Shown here one piece after another: positions 60,228 through 64,000 of a stretch of 64,000 nucleotides of DNA; position 1 is the first letter of the stretch, and each line of letters opens with the position of its first letter. This DNA is from Mesobacterium_A hydrothermale. GTDB lineage: Bacteria > Pseudomonadota > Alphaproteobacteria > Rhodobacterales > Rhodobacteraceae. The DNA lies in assembly GCF_035818635.1 (NCBI RefSeq), contig NZ_JAYLLH010000012.1, positions 1-64,000 of the forward strand. Direction: 5' to 3'. The translations under genes were made by a program, and so were the position numbers. The notes beneath the pieces were generated by a model. The model worked only from the letters and a program-made list of their open reading frames with translations, did not search any database and was not told the origin of the DNA.

Positions 60228-60931
60228 CGATCGAGGCGCTGATCTTCGACGTGGACGGCACGCTTTCGGAAACCGAAGAGGCGCATCGCGCCGCGTTCAA
60301 CCAGACCTTCGACGCCCATGACATGGGCTGGCACTGGACACGCGCGGATTACACCCGGCTGCTGAAGACCACCGGCGGCAAGGAACGGATGCGCGCCCAT
60401 CGCGATGCCGAGGGGCTGGACGGCCCCGACGACGACACGATCGCGGCGCTGCACAAGGAAAAGACCGCGCGCTATGCCGCGCTGGTCGAAAGCGGCGGGC
60501 TGGGGCTGCGCCCCGGCGTGGCCGACCTGATCTTCCGGGCGCGCGCGGCCGGTCTGCGCGTGGCCGTGGCCACCACCACCAACCGCCCGAACGTCGAGGC
60601 GCTGTGCCGGTCCTGCTGGGGCAAAGAGGCGGAAGAGGTGTTCGAGGTCATCGCCGCCGGCGACGAGGTCGCCGCCAAGAAACCCGCGCCCGACGTGTTC
60701 CAGCTTGCGCTGGACCGGCTGGGCATCACCGCCGACAAGGCGCTGGCGTTCGAGGACAGCCGCAACGGTGTGCTGTCCGCCACGGGGGCGGGGATCGCCA
60801 CCATCGTCACCCCGTCGGCCTATACCGAAACGGATGATTTCAGCGGCGCCGTGGCGATCATCGCGGACCTGACGGAACCGCACTGGCCCGAGGTTCTGGC
60901 CGACGCGATGGGGCAGGGTGCCAACGCCTGA
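60224..60931 (+). CDS. cbbY: CbbY-type HAD phosphatase
   Basis: A 235-residue HAD hydrolase. Asp9 and Asp11 in IFDVDGTLSETEEAHRAAFN, the VATTTNRPNVEALC motif, the Lys in AAKKPAPDVF and the AFEDSRNGVLSA motif match CbbY. Bacterial and plant CbbY remove xylulose 1,5-bisphosphate, a RuBisCO misfire inhibitor. It is the last cbb gene and is followed by a strong terminator. Its presence, with cbbZ, points to a working RuBisCO elsewhere. Confidence 0.93.
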   Translation: MTIEALIFDVDGTLSETEEAHRAAFNQTFDAHDMGWHWTRADYTRLLKTTGGKERMRAHRDAEGLDGPDDDTIAALHKEKTARYAALVESGGLGLRPGVADLIFRARAAGLRVAVATTTNRPNVEALCRSCWGKEAEEVFEVIAAGDEVAAKKPAPDVFQLALDRLGITADKALAFEDSRNGVLSATGAGIATIVTPSAYTETDDFSGAVAIIADLTEPHWPEVLADAMGQGANA

Positions 60932-60948
60932 GCCTTTCGTCGATGCTG

Positions 60949-60980
60949 AAAGCGCCCGGCCCCGCGTGCCGGGCGCTTTT
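60949..60980 (+). terminator. Intrinsic terminator of the cbb operon
   Basis: AAAGCGCCCGGC (60949-60960) and GCCGGGCGCTTT (60968-60979) make a 12-bp perfect stem with a CCCGCGT loop, followed by T. It separates the cbb operon from the ABC transporter. Confidence 0.9.
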
Positions 60981-61086
60981 GCGTTTGCCGCCTAAGACCA
61001 AAGTGGAATTTCCGTGCCCGCGTGGCTTGCCTAGTCTGACCCGAGGCGCGGTGCCTGTCCGGCCCCGCCGCAAGGGAGGACATACC

Positions 61087-62055
61087 ATGCTCAAGCACAT
61101 CCTGTGCGCCGCGGCCCTGTGGCTGGGCGCGACCACGCTGGCCCAGGCGGATATGCCGGTGCTGCGCGCCGCCATGCTGGAAACCGGCACGGTGAACTGG
61201 GAACTGGACACGATCAAGCACAACGGGTTCGACGCCGCGAACGGGTTCGATTTGCAGGTGCAAGGCATGGCGGGCAACCCCGCGACCCGCATCGCGTTCC
61301 AGGCGGGCGAGGCCGATCTTATGGTGGCCGACTGGATCTGGGTGGCGCGGCAGCGCGCGGCCGGCAAGGATTACGTCTTCGTGCCCTATTCCAAGGCGGT
61401 GGGGGCGCTGCTGGTTGCCGCGGACGACCCGGCACGGACACTGGCCGACATGGCAGGCCGCAAGATCGGCATCGCGGGCGGGCCCGTCGACAAAAGCTGG
61501 CTGATCCTGCGCGCCTATGCCCGGCAGGCGTATGGCATGGACCTTGCGGCGGAAACCGAACAGGTCTTCGGCGCGCCGCCGCTGATTTTCAAGGCGGGCC
61601 TGTCGGGTGACATCGACGGGGCGATCAATTTCTGGCACTTCGCCGCAAAGATGGAGGCCAAGGGCATGCGCCCGCTGATCACCGTGTCCGACGCGGCCAT
61701 GGCGCTGGGGCTGGACCCGGAGGTGCCGCTGCTGGGCTATGTCTTTCACGGGGCGATGGTGGCCGAACACCCCGAGCTTGTCGCGGGGTTTGTCGCCGCC
61801 TCGCGCGCAGCCAAGGATGCGCTGGCCACCGATCCCGCCGCGTGGGACCGTTTGCGCCCGATGATGCGGGCCGCATCAGATGCCGATTTCGCGGCGCTGA
61901 AAGCCGGGTTTCTGGCCGGGATCCCGGCCCCCGGTCCGATCGACACCGACGCCGCCGCGAAGATGCTGCACCTGATGGCCGAACTGGGGGGCGAAAAGCT
62001 GGTCGGCGCGGCGGACAGTCTGCCCGAGGGCGTCTTTGTCCAGCCGCTGAACTGA
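61087..62055 (+). CDS. NitT/TauT-type ABC substrate-binding protein
   Basis: A 322-residue periplasmic protein with a signal peptide (about 1-22, ending TLAQA). It resembles the SsuA/TauA/nitrate group: NWELDTIKHNGFDAANGFDLQVQGMAGNPATRIAFQAGEADLMVADWIW, then GALLVAADDPARTLADMAGRKIGIAGGPVDKSWLILRAYARQ. The ligand cannot be deduced. GGAGGA lies before the ATG at 61087. Permease and ATPase genes follow with 1-nt spacing and 4-nt overlap. It sits between Calvin genes and an aldehyde dehydrogenase, so a C1- or alcohol-related substrate or cofactor is plausible. Confidence 0.83.
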   Translation: MLKHILCAAALWLGATTLAQADMPVLRAAMLETGTVNWELDTIKHNGFDAANGFDLQVQGMAGNPATRIAFQAGEADLMVADWIWVARQRAAGKDYVFVPYSKAVGALLVAADDPARTLADMAGRKIGIAGGPVDKSWLILRAYARQAYGMDLAAETEQVFGAPPLIFKAGLSGDIDGAINFWHFAAKMEAKGMRPLITVSDAAMALGLDPEVPLLGYVFHGAMVAEHPELVAGFVAASRAAKDALATDPAAWDRLRPMMRAASDADFAALKAGFLAGIPAPGPIDTDAAAKMLHLMAELGGEKLVGAADSLPEGVFVQPLN

Positions 62056-62056
62056 C

Positions 62057-62797
62057 ATGTGGGTCGGTCGCGCAGCCTCTTTGCTGATCATGCTGGGTGC
62101 CTGGGCGCTGGCGGCGCATTGGGTGGCCGACCCGCAGACCCTGCCCACGCCGTTGACCGTGGGCGGGATCATCGTGACCGAAGCGCGCAACGGGGATTTG
62201 GCCCACCACATGATCGCCACGCTGGGCCGCGTTACCGCGGCCTTTCTGCTGGCCATGTCTGCGGGGCTGGCCGCCGGGCTGGCGCTGGGGCGCAGGCCGG
62301 GGCTGAATGCCTGGGTCGACAACCTGCTGGTGGTGATGCTGAACCTGCCCGCGCTGGTGGTGATCGTGCTGTGCTATGTCTGGATCGGGCTGAACGAGGT
62401 CGCGGCGATCACCGCGGTCGCGCTGAACAAGATCCCGATGGTGACATTGATGATCCGCGAAGGCGCGCGGGCGGTGGATGCCCAACTGTCGGCGATGGTA
62501 CGGGTCTACCGTCCGTCTGCGGTGATCGTGCTGCGCGACGTGATGCTGCCGCAGATGGCCCCGCAGATCGCCGCCGCCGGCCGGTCCGGGCTGGCGCTGA
62601 TCTGGAAGATCGTGCTGGTGGTGGAATTCCTGGGCCGCCCGGACGGGGTCGGCTTTCAGATCCACCTCGGGTTTCAACTGTTCGACGTGGGACTGGTGCT
62701 GGCCTATGCGCTCTGCTTCGTGGTGGTGATGCTGTGTGTCGAAGGCGCGATCCTGCGCCCGTGGGAAGCCCGCGCCAACCGCTGGAGGCTGGCGTGA
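62057..62797 (+). CDS. ABC transporter permease
   Basis: A 246-residue inner-membrane permease of the NitT/TauT class with about six helices. The cytoplasmic EAA-like loop is visible near 155-185 (YRPSAVIVLRDVMLPQMAPQIAAAGRSGLALIWKIVLVVEF). The hydrophobic profile includes LVVMLNLPALVVIVLCYVWIGL. It begins one base after the binding protein stop and overlaps the ATPase start by 4 nt. Together they form one importer. Confidence 0.9.
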   Translation: MWVGRAASLLIMLGAWALAAHWVADPQTLPTPLTVGGIIVTEARNGDLAHHMIATLGRVTAAFLLAMSAGLAAGLALGRRPGLNAWVDNLLVVMLNLPALVVIVLCYVWIGLNEVAAITAVALNKIPMVTLMIREGARAVDAQLSAMVRVYRPSAVIVLRDVMLPQMAPQIAAAGRSGLALIWKIVLVVEFLGRPDGVGFQIHLGFQLFDVGLVLAYALCFVVVMLCVEGAILRPWEARANRWRLA

Positions 62798-63429
62798 TCC
62801 GGGTCTCGCTGAACCGCAAGGGGCAAGGCGCTGTGCCGGTGCTGGGTCCGATGGAACTGTTGGTGCCACCGGGTGAAACCGCAGCGATCCTGGGGCCGTC
62901 GGGGGTGGGCAAGTCCACGCTTCTGCGGATCGTGGCGGGATTGGACAGCGCGTTTGACGGCACGCGGCAGGTGCCCGGGCGTCTGGGCGTGGTGTTCCAG
63001 GAACCCGCGCTGTTGAAATGGCGCAGCGTGGTCAAGAACCTGACGCTGATGACGGGTGTGTCTCGGGCCGGTGCCCTTGACCTGCTGGCAGAGGTCGGGC
63101 TGTCAGGCAAAGCGCATCTGTTCCCCGGCCAGCTGTCGCTTGGTCAGCAACGCCGCCTGTCCATCGCCCGCGCGCTGGCGGCAGAGCCGCAGGTGCTGCT
63201 GCTTGATGAACCCTTCGCGTCGCTTGACCCCGCGCTGGTCGCGGACATGGCGATGCTGATCCGCCGCGCGGTGCGGGGCCGTGGCGCGACCTGCCTGCTT
63301 GTCACGCACAGCCTGAACGAGGCGCAGATGCTGGCCGACAAGTCGTACCGGCTGATCGGCCAACCGGCCCGGCTGGTGCCGTTGGAAAGCCGGTTAGAGC
63401 CTTTGCGGCGTGCGGTTTCCGGCGACTGA
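62794..63429 (+). CDS. ABC transporter ATPase
   Basis: A 211-residue ATPase, shorter than the 250-270 usual for NitT/TauT ATPases because the N-terminal and C-terminal ends are trimmed. Walker A is GPSGVGKST (34-42), the signature is LSLGQQRRLSIARAL (LSLGQ in place of LSGGQ), Walker B is VLLLDEPFASLD, and the switch His is in LVTHSLNEA. The start is a GTG at 62794, preceded by GGAGG and overlapping the permease stop by 4 nt. Confidence 0.9.
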   Translation: MIRVSLNRKGQGAVPVLGPMELLVPPGETAAILGPSGVGKSTLLRIVAGLDSAFDGTRQVPGRLGVVFQEPALLKWRSVVKNLTLMTGVSRAGALDLLAEVGLSGKAHLFPGQLSLGQQRRLSIARALAAEPQVLLLDEPFASLDPALVADMAMLIRRAVRGRGATCLLVTHSLNEAQMLADKSYRLIGQPARLVPLESRLEPLRRAVSGD

Positions 63430-63769
63430 TCCGGACCGCTTGAAAGGGGGCGGTCGGGCCTTGTGCTTTGGTCGCATCCGGTGAGATCGGAAAGCCGGGC
63501 GGCTGCTGATGCGATAGATTGAAAGCGGCGCACAACCGACTGAAAAAGATATATTTATGTGATGAAATATACTTGGGAATTGTCCCGGCTTCCCCCGGTG
63601 TGGGCCCCCCGTGCGATCCAGGGAAAAGCCGCTACGACCATGGTCCAATTTGCCCCTTCATCCGTCGCTCATAAGGTCCAAACCATCGCCGGAGACCGGG
63701 TGCGCAGAGCCGCTGCTCATCCCCTCCGGGACGCTGAATTCAACATCACTGTTCCATGGGAGGACTGAC
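63430..63769. other. Gene-free region before aldehyde dehydrogenase
   Basis: This 340-nt stretch lacks a convincing gene. A short AT-rich block (63544-63575, with GATATATTTATG) is the likely promoter zone of the aldehyde dehydrogenase. A GC-rich leader of about 190 nt follows, then GGGAGGA just before the ATG. I see no strong hairpin terminator for the ABC operon, so read-through is possible. Confidence 0.6.
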
Positions 63770-64000
63770 ATGAACGTACAATCCGCACGCCAGATGAGCG
63801 CCGCTCTCGATACCACGCACCTTGGGGTCGCGTTCCCGTTCAAGGCGCGTTACGGCAACTTCATCAACGGCCAGTTCGTCGAGCCGAAGTCGGGCCAGTA
63901 TTTCGAAAACACCACGCCGATCACCGGCGAAGTGATCTGCGAATGCGCCCGGTCGAACGCCGATGACATCGACGCAGCCCTGGACGCGGCACATGCGGCG
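63770..64000 (+). CDS. Aldehyde dehydrogenase (partial, N-terminus)
   Basis: The first 77 codons of an NAD-dependent aldehyde dehydrogenase that runs off the right edge. FPFKARYGNFINGQFVEPKSGQYFENTTPITGEVICECARSNADDIDAALDAAH is the typical ALDH start, close to the acetaldehyde-type enzymes found with alcohol oxidation genes. The catalytic cysteine and glutamate lie outside the window. GGGAGGA precedes the ATG. Position after an ABC transporter and the cbb operon suggests alcohol or C1 oxidation. Confidence 0.88.
   Translation, partial: MNVQSARQMSAALDTTHLGVAFPFKARYGNFINGQFVEPKSGQYFENTTPITGEVICECARSNADDIDAALDAAHAA

Noticed and set aside
1..64000. CRISPR arrays, rRNA, tRNA, insertion sequences or prophage genes
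   Set aside because: No regular spacer-repeat arrays, cloverleaf genes, transposase or phage proteins were seen on either strand by eye.

Overview
The window is about 64 kb of GC-rich, densely packed bacterial chromosome. I infer an alphaproteobacterium of the Rhodobacteraceae (Roseobacter/Paracoccaceae group). The grounds are two TRAP transporter sets, a Rhodobacter-style cbb cluster with divergent cbbR, an fds formate dehydrogenase operon, tatABC followed by a DUF815 ATPase, surE-pcm-nlpD in one block, and a family of intergenic repeats (hairpin plus a TATTT..GGnAAnATGAAAG tail). I saw no rRNA, tRNA, CRISPR array, transposase or phage gene, so most of the window looks like core chromosome.

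Layout. 0-3.6 kb: edge of a CoxE-like gene and a dctPQM TRAP operon. 3.7-13 kb: housekeeping (tpiA, sufA, sufT, SPFH/NfeD pair, tgt, purB, prfC), including a 2-oxoglutarate oxygenase-like gene that lacks its catalytic centre. 13-25 kb: Hint protein, two short-chain dehydrogenases, AlkD-like protein, tatABC, WYL regulator, nlpD-pcm-surE, GT61 glycosyltransferase. 25.5-34 kb: purF, then a solute locus (BASS-type permease, TRAP transporter, amino-acid-oxidase-like flavoprotein, LysR regulator, Asp/Glu racemase-like protein). 34-35 kb: a split Ada system (ogt plus an Ada sensor-AraC protein). 35.3-42.2 kb: LysR regulator and fdsGBA-fdhD-fdsD, a molybdenum NAD-linked formate dehydrogenase. 42.4-47.6 kb: class III aminotransferase with RpiR regulator, and modEABC for molybdate uptake. 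47.7-51.1 kb: DegP-like protease and a two-component system.

51.1-60.9 kb: cbbR divergent from fbp-prk-tkt-gap-fba-rpe-(thioredoxin-like)-cbbZ-cbbY. This matches the Rhodobacter form II Calvin cluster except that RuBisCO is absent where cbbM would lie, between fba and rpe; only a 72-nt gap with a hairpin is there. 61-63.4 kb: a NitT/TauT-type ABC transporter of unknown substrate. 63.77 kb to the edge: start of an aldehyde dehydrogenase.

Read together, formate dehydrogenase, molybdate import, the Calvin-cycle enzymes and the aldehyde dehydrogenase suggest use of C1 compounds: aldehyde or formate oxidised to CO2 with NADH, and CO2 refixed. That needs a RuBisCO gene elsewhere in the genome. The strongest leads are the RuBisCO-less cbb operon, the repeat family, the gutted oxygenase gene, an 11-bp tandem array before prfC, and several putative operators.
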